Source of the DNA: Oligoflexia bacterium
GTDB taxonomy: Bacteria; Bdellovibrionota; UBA1018
DNA length: 64,000 bases
NCBI GenBank assembly: GCA_903935335.1
Contig: CAIZRG010000054.1
Coordinates: forward strand, 62,001 to 126,000
Direction: 5' to 3'
Below are positions 53,860 through 61,763 of this stretch, one piece after another. Each line of letters begins with the position of its first letter. The stretch's first letter is position 1. Under the pieces are notes generated by a model. The model saw only the letters and a list, made by a program, of their open reading frames with translations. It made no database searches and was not told the origin of the DNA. Position numbers and translations under genes: made by a program.

Positions 53860-55299
53860 TTAAATGGAGTGGCTCTTTATTTTACGAATAAAATCAAAGA
53901 CCCTGGCTTTAAGATGATCAATTGAGTCTGAATTATCTAAAATCCAAGTCGCATATTTTCTTTTTTCTAAGAGCGAGGCTTGTGAGTTGATCATTTTTTC
54001 TGCAAGTTCTGGATCAATCTGATCTCTTGAGATCAGGCGCTGAATTTGATTTTCTTTAGTAGTTTCAACTAAAATAAGTTGATTAAAATCTCGATATCTG
54101 CCCGTTTCTACAATGAGACTTGCTTCATAAACAATGAGGCTGTGAGTTTGACTGAATTGCTGAATTTTTTTCAAGCTTTCTAAATAAATGAGAGGATGGA
54201 GAATAGCTTCAAGCTTTTGCTTTGCTTCTTCATTAAAAAAAATAAGTTCCCTGAGTTTTTTTCGGTTGCCTGTTCCTAGTTGCTCAATGATTGTTGGATA
54301 TGCTAAACCCTTTTCAGACGAGAGCTCTCGTGAAATTTGATCAGCGTCAATCACTGGGATTCCTTGCTCTAAGAAGATTCGAGCCACAGTTGATTTTCCA
54401 GATGCAATTCCACCGGTTAAGCCCAAAATTTGGATTTTTTCCAGTTGTTTAGCTTCATTCCAAAATTGATCCATTTCTTCTAGGTTGGATTCTTTTGGAG
54501 ATTTTCCAGATGTTTTGAGGCGATTTTCAACATGTCGGAATCGCTTTTCAAATCGAAACACAGTTTGCCTGAGGGCATCCTCAGGGCTGATTTTGAAGTG
54601 ATGAGCGATATTACAAACCGAAAAAAGAAGGTCTCCTAGCTCCGCGGCAAGTTCTACGCTTGGGTTCTTAGGATTGTTTTGATTAGGGTGCTTTGTTTTT
54701 TCTTTTTCCAGTTTCAAAACTTCTGCTTTCAATTCATTGAGTTCCTCTTGAAGTTTGTCTAGGGGACCTTCAATATCTTTCCATTGAAATCCAACTTGAG
54801 TCACTTTTTCAATGACTCGAGCAGTGCGTTGAAGGGCAGGAAGGTTTTTAGGTAGACCCTCAAGAATTCCAGATCCAAGCTTAGATTTTTTTTCCTTTGC
54901 TTTTTCTTGTTCCCAGTTTTGAAGTGCGCTTTCAGTAGAGTGGGCTTGAATTTCACCAAACACATGAGGGTGTCTACGAATGAGCTTTTCTTGTAAAGCA
55001 TGGGCTACGTCGTAGATATCAAATGCTCCTGCCTCACGAGTCATTTCTGAGTGCAGCAGAACTTGCATGAGTAGATCTCCTAGCTCTTCTCGGAAATCGT
55101 TTCGAATCTTTGGAATTTTTAAATCATTTTCGGTTTCAATTTGATCTAAAACATCTAAAACTTCATAAGCTTCTTCAATGAGGTAGGGACGAAGAGTTTG
55201 GTGGGTTTGAGATCGATCCCAGGGGCAGCCTCCAGGAGCTCTCAATCGATGTACAGTTTGAATGAGTTGAAAAAGAATGTTTTCTTGAGTGGGGTTCAT
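53860..55299 (-). CDS. MazG nucleotide pyrophosphohydrolase - dephospho-CoA kinase fusion
   Basis: 479 residues from the ATG at 55299 (an in-frame ATG at 55317 also exists, neither with a good ribosome site). Residues 1-285 are a full two-domain MazG: LRAPGGCPWDRSQTHQTLRPYLIEEAYEVLDVL, DFREELGDLLMQVLLHS, then the second EELGD-like copy VELAAELGDLLFSV. Residues 290-479 are CoaE: ILGLTGGIASGKSTVARIF (P loop), VIDADQISREL, and VETGRYRDFNQLILVET. The region before KLRELIF is shorter than usual in CoaE. MazG removes aberrant NTPs; CoaE makes CoA. Fusion is clear because one frame covers both without a break. Confidence 0.9.
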   Translation of the reverse strand: MNPTQENILFQLIQTVHRLRAPGGCPWDRSQTHQTLRPYLIEEAYEVLDVLDQIETENDLKIPKIRNDFREELGDLLMQVLLHSEMTREAGAFDIYDVAHALQEKLIRRHPHVFGEIQAHSTESALQNWEQEKAKEKKSKLGSGILEGLPKNLPALQRTARVIEKVTQVGFQWKDIEGPLDKLQEELNELKAEVLKLEKEKTKHPNQNNPKNPSVELAAELGDLLFSVCNIAHHFKISPEDALRQTVFRFEKRFRHVENRLKTSGKSPKESNLEEMDQFWNEAKQLEKIQILGLTGGIASGKSTVARIFLEQGIPVIDADQISRELSSEKGLAYPTIIEQLGTGNRKKLRELIFFNEEAKQKLEAILHPLIYLESLKKIQQFSQTHSLIVYEASLIVETGRYRDFNQLILVETTKENQIQRLISRDQIDPELAEKMINSQASLLEKRKYATWILDNSDSIDHLKARVFDFIRKIKSHSI

Positions 55300-55323
55300 G
55301 GATAAACCGTGTATCATATTGCC

Positions 55324-55830
55324 ATGTCACACAGTAGTATTGAAACTCATCAGCGCTTAGCCCAAAAAAAGCTCATTCAGATTTTGAAGTTAGCTCAGAG
55401 TTTTTCAGGGCTATCTCGCTTGGGTCCTAAGCCCCCTTGGTCAGTTACTCTGGAATGGGTGGGTTCTAAAACCATGACTCGGCTGAATGGGGTTTTTCGT
55501 GGTAAGTTTGTTTCTACAGATATTCTTAGCTTTCCTACGACTCGTATTTTTCAGGAGCAAGGTCTTCTGGGTGAACTTGTGATTTGTTTGCCTGTTTTAA
55601 AAGCTCAGGCTAAAAAATATGGGACCCTTCGGCAAGAAATAGAGGTTTTAATCGTACATGGGGTGCTTCATCTTTTAGGTTTAGATCATGAGGTCAACCC
55701 AAAAGAAGCAAAGAGAATGGCTCGATGGGAAGTCAAGCTTTTGGAAGCTTTGTGGGGGGTTAGATCGAAGGATCCCCAGAAAAGACTGGGCTTGATCGAT
55801 CGCGTTTACTCAGGTATGAAAGTCTCATGA
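55324..55830 (+). CDS. ybeY: Endoribonuclease YbeY
   Basis: 168 residues. Metal-dependent RNase for 16S rRNA maturation and ribosome quality control. Zinc motif HGVLHLLGLDHE (HxxxHxxGxDH) plus KFVSTDILSFP and GLLGELVICLP. The start is taken at ATG 55324; an in-frame ATG at 55309 lies inside the divergent gene. Its TGA overlaps the prfB ATG by four bases. Confidence 0.93.
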   Translation: MSHSSIETHQRLAQKKLIQILKLAQSFSGLSRLGPKPPWSVTLEWVGSKTMTRLNGVFRGKFVSTDILSFPTTRIFQEQGLLGELVICLPVLKAQAKKYGTLRQEIEVLIVHGVLHLLGLDHEVNPKEAKRMARWEVKLLEALWGVRSKDPQKRLGLIDRVYSGMKVS

Positions 55831-57000
55831 CCTCCGATCAAGATACAAGTCACTGGATAGTTGCTCCGCATGAAATTCGTGAAATCTTATCTCAATTAAG
55901 TGAAAAATTGAATTTTCTTCGAGGTTCCCTTTGACCTGACGGTCAAAAATCGTCGAATCCAAGAACTGACGGATCTTTCCCATCAAGAAAACTTCTGGAA
56001 TAACAACCAAAAAGCTCAGCTTTTGACTCGTGAAAAATCTCGACTTGAGAATGAAGTTCATGAATTTCTTGATTTGGAGCGTTCCTTTCAAGATTCTAGT
56101 ACTTTGTTTGAACTTGCTTTCGAGGAAAATGATGAACAAGTTTTAAAAGAAGTTTTTCAATCCATTCAAGTTCTGAAAGCTCAGTTTGAAAAAGTAGAAT
56201 TCCATAAAATGCTTTCTGAGGAAGTCGATTCTAAAAACGCTATTTTAACGATTAACGCTGGGGCGGGTGGGACCGAGTCACAAGATTGGGCCCAGATGCT
56301 TTTACGGATGTATCAGCGTTGGGCTCAAAGCAAAGATTTTAAGGTCGAACTCTTAGATGCTTTAACAGGTGAAGAAGCAGGGATCAAAAATGTGACTTTG
56401 ATGATTTCTGGAGCATATGCTTATGGTCAACTCAAGTCTGAGGCAGGGGTGCATCGCTTGGTTCGAATTTCACCCTTTGATTCAAATTCTAGAAGGCACA
56501 CCTCTTTTACGAGTGTTTTTGTAACTCCTGAAATCGATGATGACTTTGAAGTAGTGATTAACCCTACCGATCTTCGGATTGATGTCTACCGAGCAGGAGG
56601 GAAGGGGGGCCAAGGAGTGAATACCACTGATTCAGCAGTTCGAATTACTCATATCCCTAGTGGAATTGTTGTGGCTTGTCAGCAGGAGCGATCCCAAATT
56701 AAGAACAAGGACTTAGCCATGAAAGTCTTAAAGTCAAGGCTTTACGAACGGCATTTGGAAGAAGAAAGAAAGAAGCAAGCAGTCATTGAAGATACAAAAA
56801 AAGAAATATCCTGGGGCAATCAAATTAGGTCTTATGTTTTGCATCCTTATAAAATGGTGAAAGACCATCGAACTGGATTTGTTGTTCCTACAGCTGAAAA
56901 AACTTTAGATGGAGATTTAGACGGATTGATGAAAGCTTATTTGACCTGTCGTATGACCGGAGAATGGGCTCGAGCTGGATCAGGAGATGACTTGGTTTAG
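55827..57000 (+). CDS. prfB: Peptide chain release factor 2, with programmed +1 frameshift
   Basis: Recognises UGA and UAA stops. The 5' part runs from ATG 55827 for 35 codons to CTT TGA C (CTT 55929-55931, TGA 55932-55934). Translation shifts +1 after CTT and continues from GAC 55933 to the stop at 57000, giving 390 residues. A Shine-Dalgarno-like GAGGT sits three bases before CTT, as in the classic prfB site. Shifted frame: NFWNNNQKAQLLTREKSRLE, RF2 anticodon-like tripeptide SPF in RISPFDSNSRR, and GGQ in AGGKGGQGVNTTDSAVR. RF2 thereby controls its own level. Coupled to ybeY by ATGA. Confidence 0.96.
55921..55935 (+). promoter_or_regulatory. prfB +1 frameshift signal
   Basis: GAGGTTCCCTTTGAC: internal Shine-Dalgarno GAGGT, three-base spacer TCC, slippery CTT, stop TGA, then C. 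Low RF2 lets the ribosome slip from CUU to UUU; high RF2 ends the product at 35 residues. Confidence 0.93.
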
Positions 57001-57086
57001 CATAGGATTGTTCTTTTAGTTGACATTCTAGATCTGATAATGCCTGATAGGATAGTGAAAGAAGAAAAGAGTAAAGAGGTTTTTTG

Positions 57087-57965
57087 ATGGTAACGAAAGC
57101 TCAGACTCGAAAACTTTTTAAAGATCTCGGTCGAGTGGATCATGCTTTTGCAAAAAAAATGGAGCCTTTTTTAAGTGGTCTTTTCCATCATTATTTTCGT
57201 TGCCAGGTTCAGGGGTGGGAAAATGTTCCAAAGGGGAAGGCTCTCTATGTTGGAAACCACAATGGTCTTTTGACATTTGAAGTATTGATGGTTTTTTATG
57301 CTTGGTGGAAGAAATTTGGGGTATCACGTCGTGCTTTGGGTCTAGCTCATAGTGTAGCCCTCAATAACCCTTTTTTTAAGTGGATTATCCCTCGTTTGGG
57401 AGCGATTCCTGCAGATCCAGAAATTGCGCTTGAAGCACTCAATCGGGATTACTCTCTATTAGTTTATCCAGGAGGGGAGAAAGAAGCTTTTAGGCCTTTT
57501 TTGGAGCGGAAAAAAGTAGATTTTTATCAGCGTAAGGGGTTTATCCGACTTGCTTTAAACGCTAAGGTTCCTATTGTCCCTTTAGTGAGTATTGGAGCTC
57601 ATGAGAGTTATGTGATCTTGCATCGAGGAGAAGAGATTGCAGAAAAGCTGGGTTTGAAAGAAAAATTCCGTCTTCATGGAGTTCCAATTACATTTCGTTC
57701 TTTGTTTTTTTTATGGTGTTTAGCAACAGGTTTGTTTACTATTTTCCCTCTTCTAATGGCTCCTGTAGCCTTTTTAGCGATTTTTATACCGATGCCAGTA
57801 AAGATGGGTTTTAGGATTCTTCCCCCAATTGATATCGTTTCTATGATCAATTCTGAATTATCAGAGGAGCAAAACCTGCAGGTGATTTACGATCATGTGA
57901 CAGGGTTGATGCAATCCGTTTTGACTGAAGAGTATGGTAAAAGGAAGTTTCCGTTTTTAGGTTAG
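57087..57965 (+). CDS. DAGAT/PlsC-like lysophospholipid acyltransferase
   Basis: 292 residues. Catalytic region GNHNGLLTFEVLM (His with a downstream acidic residue, in the style of DGAT-type acyltransferases rather than strict HX4D) and the phosphate/substrate motif YPGGEKEAFRPF. A hydrophobic segment (about 205-240) may anchor it to the membrane. It should acylate a lipid, but the acceptor (lysophospholipid, diacylglycerol or other) is unknown. ATG at 57087 with GAGG seven bases upstream. It stands alone after prfB. Confidence 0.8.
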   Translation: MVTKAQTRKLFKDLGRVDHAFAKKMEPFLSGLFHHYFRCQVQGWENVPKGKALYVGNHNGLLTFEVLMVFYAWWKKFGVSRRALGLAHSVALNNPFFKWIIPRLGAIPADPEIALEALNRDYSLLVYPGGEKEAFRPFLERKKVDFYQRKGFIRLALNAKVPIVPLVSIGAHESYVILHRGEEIAEKLGLKEKFRLHGVPITFRSLFFLWCLATGLFTIFPLLMAPVAFLAIFIPMPVKMGFRILPPIDIVSMINSELSEEQNLQVIYDHVTGLMQSVLTEEYGKRKFPFLG

Positions 57966-58010
57966 TTTGGGTCTAAGCTCGAGTTGAATCAAAGAGTGTT
58001 TTGAACTTCA

Positions 58011-58039
58011 TTGACTTTAGAGAAACGTTCAGTTAAATT
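58011..58039 (+). promoter_or_regulatory. Promoter of tRNA-Asp
   Basis: TTGACT (58011-58016), 17 bp, TAAATT (58034-58039), 41 bases before the mature tRNA 5' end. Good sigma-70 match for its position. Confidence 0.5.
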
Positions 58040-58080
58040 TCGTGTTTAAATATTCTTGCTTAGTGCAAGTTATTGAAAGC

Positions 58081-58157
58081 GGGGGCGTAGTTGAGTTGGT
58101 TACAACGTCGCCCTGTCACGGCGAAGGTCGTGGGTTCGAGTCCCATCGCTCCCGCCA
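58081..58157 (+). tRNA. tRNA-Asp (anticodon GTC)
   Basis: Cloverleaf by eye: acceptor GGGGGCG pairs with CGCTCCC, discriminator G and encoded CCA (58155-58157). Anticodon stem TCGCC/GGCGA encloses CTGTCAC, with GTC at 58115-58117. The T arm is GTGGG TTCGAGT CCCAT. Anticodon GTC and discriminator G match Asp. It marks the left edge of the accessory region to its right. Confidence 0.97.
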
Positions 58158-58229
58158 TTTTTCGAAGGGTTTCTTGGTAAGTTGAGTTAAGTGCTAGGAA
58201 CCTCTCGAAAAATGAAAAATAACTCGAAA

Positions 58230-58263
58230 AACCCCGAAATTTTACGATTTCGGGGTTTTTTTT
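58230..58263 (+). terminator. Rho-independent terminator after tRNA-Asp
   Basis: AACCCCGAAAT (58230-58240) pairs with ATTTCGGGGTT (58247-58257) across a six-base loop, followed by eight or so T. Strong intrinsic terminator. Confidence 0.93.
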
Positions 58264-58281
58264 ATTACCTTTGCTACACTG

Positions 58282-58583
58282 CTTGATGTGATCAGAGTCG
58301 CAATCCTCTCCTGATCTATTTTGTAGTCATGTTCATCGTGTCTTTCTTTATGAGTAAGAGGCTGTGAGCTATATACGGGGAATCTGCTACACTATCGTTC
58401 ACAGCAGCATCCAACAACTTCGAGCTGGCTATTGCTGTTGCTATAGCAACCTTTGGAATCAATCATGGAGCTGCATTTACAGCGGTCATCGGACCTTTGG
58501 TCGAAGTGCCAGCCTTAATCGGTCTTGTGAATGTAGCTTTGTGGTTTAGGAAGAAATCTTTTTTGAAGGAACAGGTGGCGTGA
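58282..58583 (+). pseudogene. C-terminal remnant of ACR3-family arsenite efflux transporter
   Basis: Plus strand: LDVIRVAI, then a one-base loss, then PLLIYFVVMFIVSFFMSKRL, a TGA where a Gly is expected, and [57 protein letters not shown] with a LWFRKKSFL tail, ending at TGA 58581. The [12 protein letters not shown] and [14 protein letters not shown] blocks are the hallmark of ACR3 (arsB-type) transporters. Only the last quarter remains and it carries a frameshift and a nonsense codon, so it is non-functional. Confidence 0.85.
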
Positions 58584-58605
58584 TGGAATCCTGGAAATCA
58601 GACTA

Positions 58606-58758
58606 TCAAGCGCCCAATGGTCTGGTCAAAATAAAAGCTGCCCAAAAAAGAGCTGTCCTTGAAATTCGTGTCCAGGCATAACCAGCAACCACGATAGCCA
58701 GCAGAACGCTAAAGATGATTGCAGCCCCGCCATAGCCTGGTTTTAGCCAGGGTAACTG
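58606..58758 (-). pseudogene. Fragment of a COG4705-like membrane protein
   Basis: Minus strand, 50 codons: LKPGYGGAAIIFSVLLAIV, VAGYAWTRISRTALFWAAF, ILTRPLGA, then TGA. FWAAFILTRPLGA is the signature of the COG4705 membrane-anchored protein family, whose members continue with a further membrane segment after it. There is no start codon region with the family N-terminus, so this is a remnant lying against the ACR3 fragment. Confidence 0.62.
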
Positions 58759-58851
58759 CCCGATTGCAAGTGAGCTGATCAAAGGTGTTAGCTAGGACAC
58801 CTGGGTGGGTTAATTATGTGTAATCACAAGACCACCGTCACTCCCTCCAAA

Positions 58852-58887
58852 AAACCCAAATCATTCGAAAGAATGGTTTGGGTTTTT
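58852..58887 (+). terminator. Rho-independent terminator
   Basis: AAACCCAAATCATTC (58852-58866), GAAA tetraloop, GAATGGTTTGGGTTT (58871-58885) with one G-T pair, then T. Symmetric A/T tracts make it usable on both strands. It insulates the AbiE promoter from upstream transcription. Confidence 0.88.
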
Positions 58888-58888
58888 G

Positions 58889-58929
58889 TTGCTCCTTGTG
58901 TTTATTGTATTATACTGTATTGTCAATAA
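58889..58929 (+). promoter_or_regulatory. Promoter and possible operator of the AbiE operon
   Basis: TTGCTC (58889-58894), 16 bp, TATACT (58911-58916). The -10 lies inside a partly palindromic segment with outer arms TTATTG (58902-58907) and CAATAA (58924-58929). AbiEi antitoxins are known to repress their own operon through repeats of this sort; the site itself is inferred. Confidence 0.42.
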
Positions 58930-58967
58930 CAGGAAATTAAGGATAATAGAATTTTAAGTGTAACAAA

Positions 58968-59795
58968 ATGAGTCTATCGCTAACTGGTCCTGAAATTAAG
59001 TTTCTTTCTTGGGCGCAAAACCGAAAGAGGTTTGTTGTTCGCTCTGGAGACGCACAAACGTCATTGAAGATATCCAAACAACAGGAAGCGAAGATTTATT
59101 CTTCACTGACTCAGCGAGGTGTGATCGCCCAGATTAAACGTGGACTTTATCTCGTGCCACCGACGATTCCGCCTGGTGGGAAGTGGGCACCGTCCGCTTT
59201 CTTGATTTTGGATGTCGCCATGTCTGACATTGAAGCCAGTCAATATCAAATAACTGGAATGTCAGCCTTTAACCTGTATGGATTAACTGAGCAGATTCCC
59301 AATCGGATTGATGTTTACAATGACAAGATATGGGGAGAGAAAAATCTCGCTGGTCAGGAGTTTCGATTTATTAAAACCGACCGATCGAGATTGGGCTATA
59401 CAAGGAACGTTAAAACGGATGATCAAGGTGTTTTGGGAGGTCGAGAAGTTCAGGCTCCTTATAGTAATCTGCCCCGTGCTATTTTTGATGCGGTCTATGA
59501 TTATGAGCGTTTTGGAACTCTACCCAATGCCTACCAGTGGATCAGGGTCAGATTGGGTGAAAAAGAAAAGATGGCTGAGTTTGTCGAAATCTGTCTCAAG
59601 TTGGGAAATGTTTCGACACTCAGGCGAATTGGTTTTTTTTTGGATCAGGTGAATTTTTCTAGCGTCGTGGTAGCAAGGTTCAAACGAAAGCTGAAGAAAA
59701 CAACCTCCTATATTCCGCTTGATCCGACCCGACCTAACAGAGGCAAGACATACAGAGATTGGGGGATTATCGACAATGAATCCATTCCCGCATGA
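58968..59795 (+). CDS. AbiEi-type antitoxin (type IV toxin-antitoxin)
   Basis: 275 residues. N-terminal winged helix (about 20-65, with LKISKQQEAKIYSSLTQRGV, IAQIKRGLYLVPP) and a larger C-terminal domain with ITGMSAFNLYGLTEQIP and ...LPRAIFDAVYDYERFG. This is the AbiEi layout: the N-terminus binds DNA for autorepression and the C-terminus neutralises the toxin. It overlaps the toxin gene by 20 bases. Base composition is GC-richer than neighbours, suggesting acquisition by transfer. AbiE systems give abortive phage resistance. Confidence 0.8.
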   Translation: MSLSLTGPEIKFLSWAQNRKRFVVRSGDAQTSLKISKQQEAKIYSSLTQRGVIAQIKRGLYLVPPTIPPGGKWAPSAFLILDVAMSDIEASQYQITGMSAFNLYGLTEQIPNRIDVYNDKIWGEKNLAGQEFRFIKTDRSRLGYTRNVKTDDQGVLGGREVQAPYSNLPRAIFDAVYDYERFGTLPNAYQWIRVRLGEKEKMAEFVEICLKLGNVSTLRRIGFFLDQVNFSSVVVARFKRKLKKTTSYIPLDPTRPNRGKTYRDWGIIDNESIPA

Positions 59796-60654
59796 GGATC
59801 ACGAGGTTTTTAAGGAAGCTCTACGTTACACTCAAAAACAAACGGGATTTAATATTAGATTGATAGAGAAGGACTATTACTGCTCTGTGATTCTGAGTCT
59901 ACTCTATGCAGATTTCCCCGATATATTTTTCAAAGGCGGAACTCTTCTCAATAAGGTTCATACAGGGTTCTATCGGTTGAGTGAGGATTTGGATTTTTCG
60001 ATTTCTGTGAGTCACGAAGCTAAACGTAGCGAGCGAAGTAAAAAGGCAGCTCCCTTTAAACCCTTTATTGAAGCTCTTTCAAAGAAGGTTGCTGGTTGTC
60101 AGGTGGTACGCCCCTTGACCGGAAGCAATGGCTCCGTTCAGTATAATGCTGAAGTGAAATATATTTCGGTCCTTACGGGGTTTGAGGATCGGATATTGTT
60201 TGAGATTGGCTTACGGGAAGAACTAACTGACAAGGATCATGTGGGTAAGGCGGCGACGTTGGTTGTTGACCCGTATTCGGATTCATCGTTGCTACCTTAT
60301 GTTGAGGTTCGTTGCCTTTCTTTGCGGGAGGCTTATTCAGAAAAGATTCGAGCTGCTCTTGCCCGTCAAAAGGTGGCGATAAGAGATGTGTACGACGTTT
60401 GGCATGCTGTCGAGAAAGGTATCATAAATCTAGAGGATCAGGAGATTGCAAAGCTCGTGGCAAAAAAGATGACAATTCCAGAACCTCTTGAGATTCGCAT
60501 CGGGGCAGATCGCAAAGCTGAATTCAAGGCGCAGATCGAGACACAGTTAAAGTCCGTGCTTAGGGGGTTGGATTTTAAGGCGTTTGATTTTGAAAAAGCT
60601 TGGGCACAGTTGGGGCAGGTGGCGGAAAAGGTAAAGCCGTATTTGGGGAAATGA
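59776..60654 (+). CDS. AbiEii-type nucleotidyltransferase toxin
   Basis: 292 residues from the ATG at 59776. Nucleotidyltransferase signature FKGGTLLNKVH followed by YRLSEDLDFSIS (GGT..., then S-DLD catalytic aspartates). Later motifs LSLREAYSEKIRAAL and RDVYDVWH match the AbiEii/AbiGii toxin family. AbiEii enzymes modify targets such as tRNA with nucleotides and stop growth upon infection. Start chosen because it follows the antitoxin overlap; GGGG lies upstream. Codon use is GC-richer than the surroundings. Confidence 0.87.
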   Translation: MNPFPHEDHEVFKEALRYTQKQTGFNIRLIEKDYYCSVILSLLYADFPDIFFKGGTLLNKVHTGFYRLSEDLDFSISVSHEAKRSERSKKAAPFKPFIEALSKKVAGCQVVRPLTGSNGSVQYNAEVKYISVLTGFEDRILFEIGLREELTDKDHVGKAATLVVDPYSDSSLLPYVEVRCLSLREAYSEKIRAALARQKVAIRDVYDVWHAVEKGIINLEDQEIAKLVAKKMTIPEPLEIRIGADRKAEFKAQIETQLKSVLRGLDFKAFDFEKAWAQLGQVAEKVKPYLGK

Positions 60655-60877
60655 TGCATAGGACTTTTTCTATTATGATATATTTAAATTTAAAGAGAGG
60701 TTTGCAATTTCATTTCTCGTACTAGCCCCGCTGTTATGTCTCCATCGTTCAATTCCTTCAACTCCCGATCTTTCTGGTTAAAGACACTTTATGCGCTATA
60801 AAAAGAACCCTTTTGAAGCAATTTGGGGTTCAAAAAGTTCCGCTCATTCGACTGTATTAGCAGGAGTTCTTCATTTT
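60655..60877. other. Intergenic, nothing recognised
   Basis: 223 bases between the convergent AbiEii and LOG-family genes. No gene, repeat or clear terminator seen. Confidence 0.4.
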
Positions 60878-61474
60878 TTAAATATTCTTAGTTTTTAGAG
60901 TAAAATTGTTTTTTCTAACACTTGTCGATAAAGTCCAGTGAGTCTGAAATTTTTGAATCAGGCACGATGGATCGGTATCATGAAGTACCCGTTTATGTTG
61001 ATCTGGTCGGATGAACTCCTCTTTTAAGCTAAGCTCAAATAGTTGGAGGAGGGGAACAAAATATTCATTAATATTTAATAATCCGGTTGGTTTTTGATGA
61101 AGGCCAATATTTGACCAAGTGAGTACTTCACAGAATTCATCAAGCGTTCCAAAGCCCCCAGGCATTGCAATAAATCCATCTGATAATTCTATCATCAAGG
61201 CCTTGCGTTCGTGCATTGTATTTACAATTCGTAAATCAGTGAGTCCTTGGTGAGCAATTTCCCTGTCAACCAGGTGTTGAGGCATAACTCCAATGACATG
61301 GCCTCCAGCCGAAATAACAGCATCCGCAATTGCTCCCATCAAGCCAACACTTGCGCCACCATAAACCAAACCAATGTTCTGCTCTGCCATTAATTTTCCT
61401 AAAGCAGAAGCTGCTTTCATATAGCTGGGATGCACTCCAGAATTTGCTCCACAAAATACTGTGATTCTCTTCAT
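60878..61474 (-). CDS. LOG-family nucleoside 5'-monophosphate phosphoribohydrolase
   Basis: 198 residues. Cleaves the base from a nucleoside monophosphate (cytokinin-type in the LOG group). ITVFCGANSG at the start, LVYGGASVGLMGAIADA (phosphate loop), and the catalytic PGGFGTLDE block. AGGAG lies six bases before the ATG. The C-terminal twenty residues are basic and variable. Biological substrate in bacteria is often AMP-like and is not known here. Confidence 0.93.
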   Translation of the reverse strand: MKRITVFCGANSGVHPSYMKAASALGKLMAEQNIGLVYGGASVGLMGAIADAVISAGGHVIGVMPQHLVDREIAHQGLTDLRIVNTMHERKALMIELSDGFIAMPGGFGTLDEFCEVLTWSNIGLHQKPTGLLNINEYFVPLLQLFELSLKEEFIRPDQHKRVLHDTDPSCLIQKFQTHWTLSTSVRKNNFTLKTKNI

Positions 61475-61763
61475 TTGATCTCCTGAATGACAAGCTTATC
61501 CAATATCTTTCAACCTACCATGCTGGGTCAGTCCCGATAGGACTGAAGAGGAGCAATGATCTTCCCCTCGTAAAACGGGCAGTCAGTTAAGCAACTAAAT
61601 CCATCATTAAAATCTATCCCATTATCTTAGGTCGCTTATATTATAAATGTGTGCGCCGTTGACGATCAACGGTATTTTTTATTATTTTTTTAACTTTATG
61701 TTGACTGACTTTCTGTCCTAATCCCTTTAGGGCTTTAAAAAAATGAGGTGACCAATAGATATA
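61475..61763. other. Intergenic, nothing recognised
   Basis: 289 bases between two minus-strand genes. Short imperfect stems occur, but no gene, insertion sequence or clear terminator seen. Confidence 0.35.

Larger units (their letters stand above)
58759..58967. other. Non-coding stretch ahead of the AbiE pair
   Basis: No gene seen from 58759 to 58851. Then come a terminator hairpin and the promoter-operator region of the AbiE genes. Confidence 0.5.

Noticed and set aside
13565..58298. 15-nt match TGATGTGATCAGAGT at about 13564 and 58284
   Set aside because: A single shared 15-mer is expected by chance in 64 kb.
58364..58549. Plus-strand 61-codon frame rich in Cys/Ser
   Set aside because: Out-of-frame shadow of the ACR3 remnant.
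58852..58887. CATTCGAAAGAATG resembling a c-di-GMP riboswitch stem
   Set aside because: The rest of the GEMM consensus is absent and the structure is a normal terminator with a GAAA loop.
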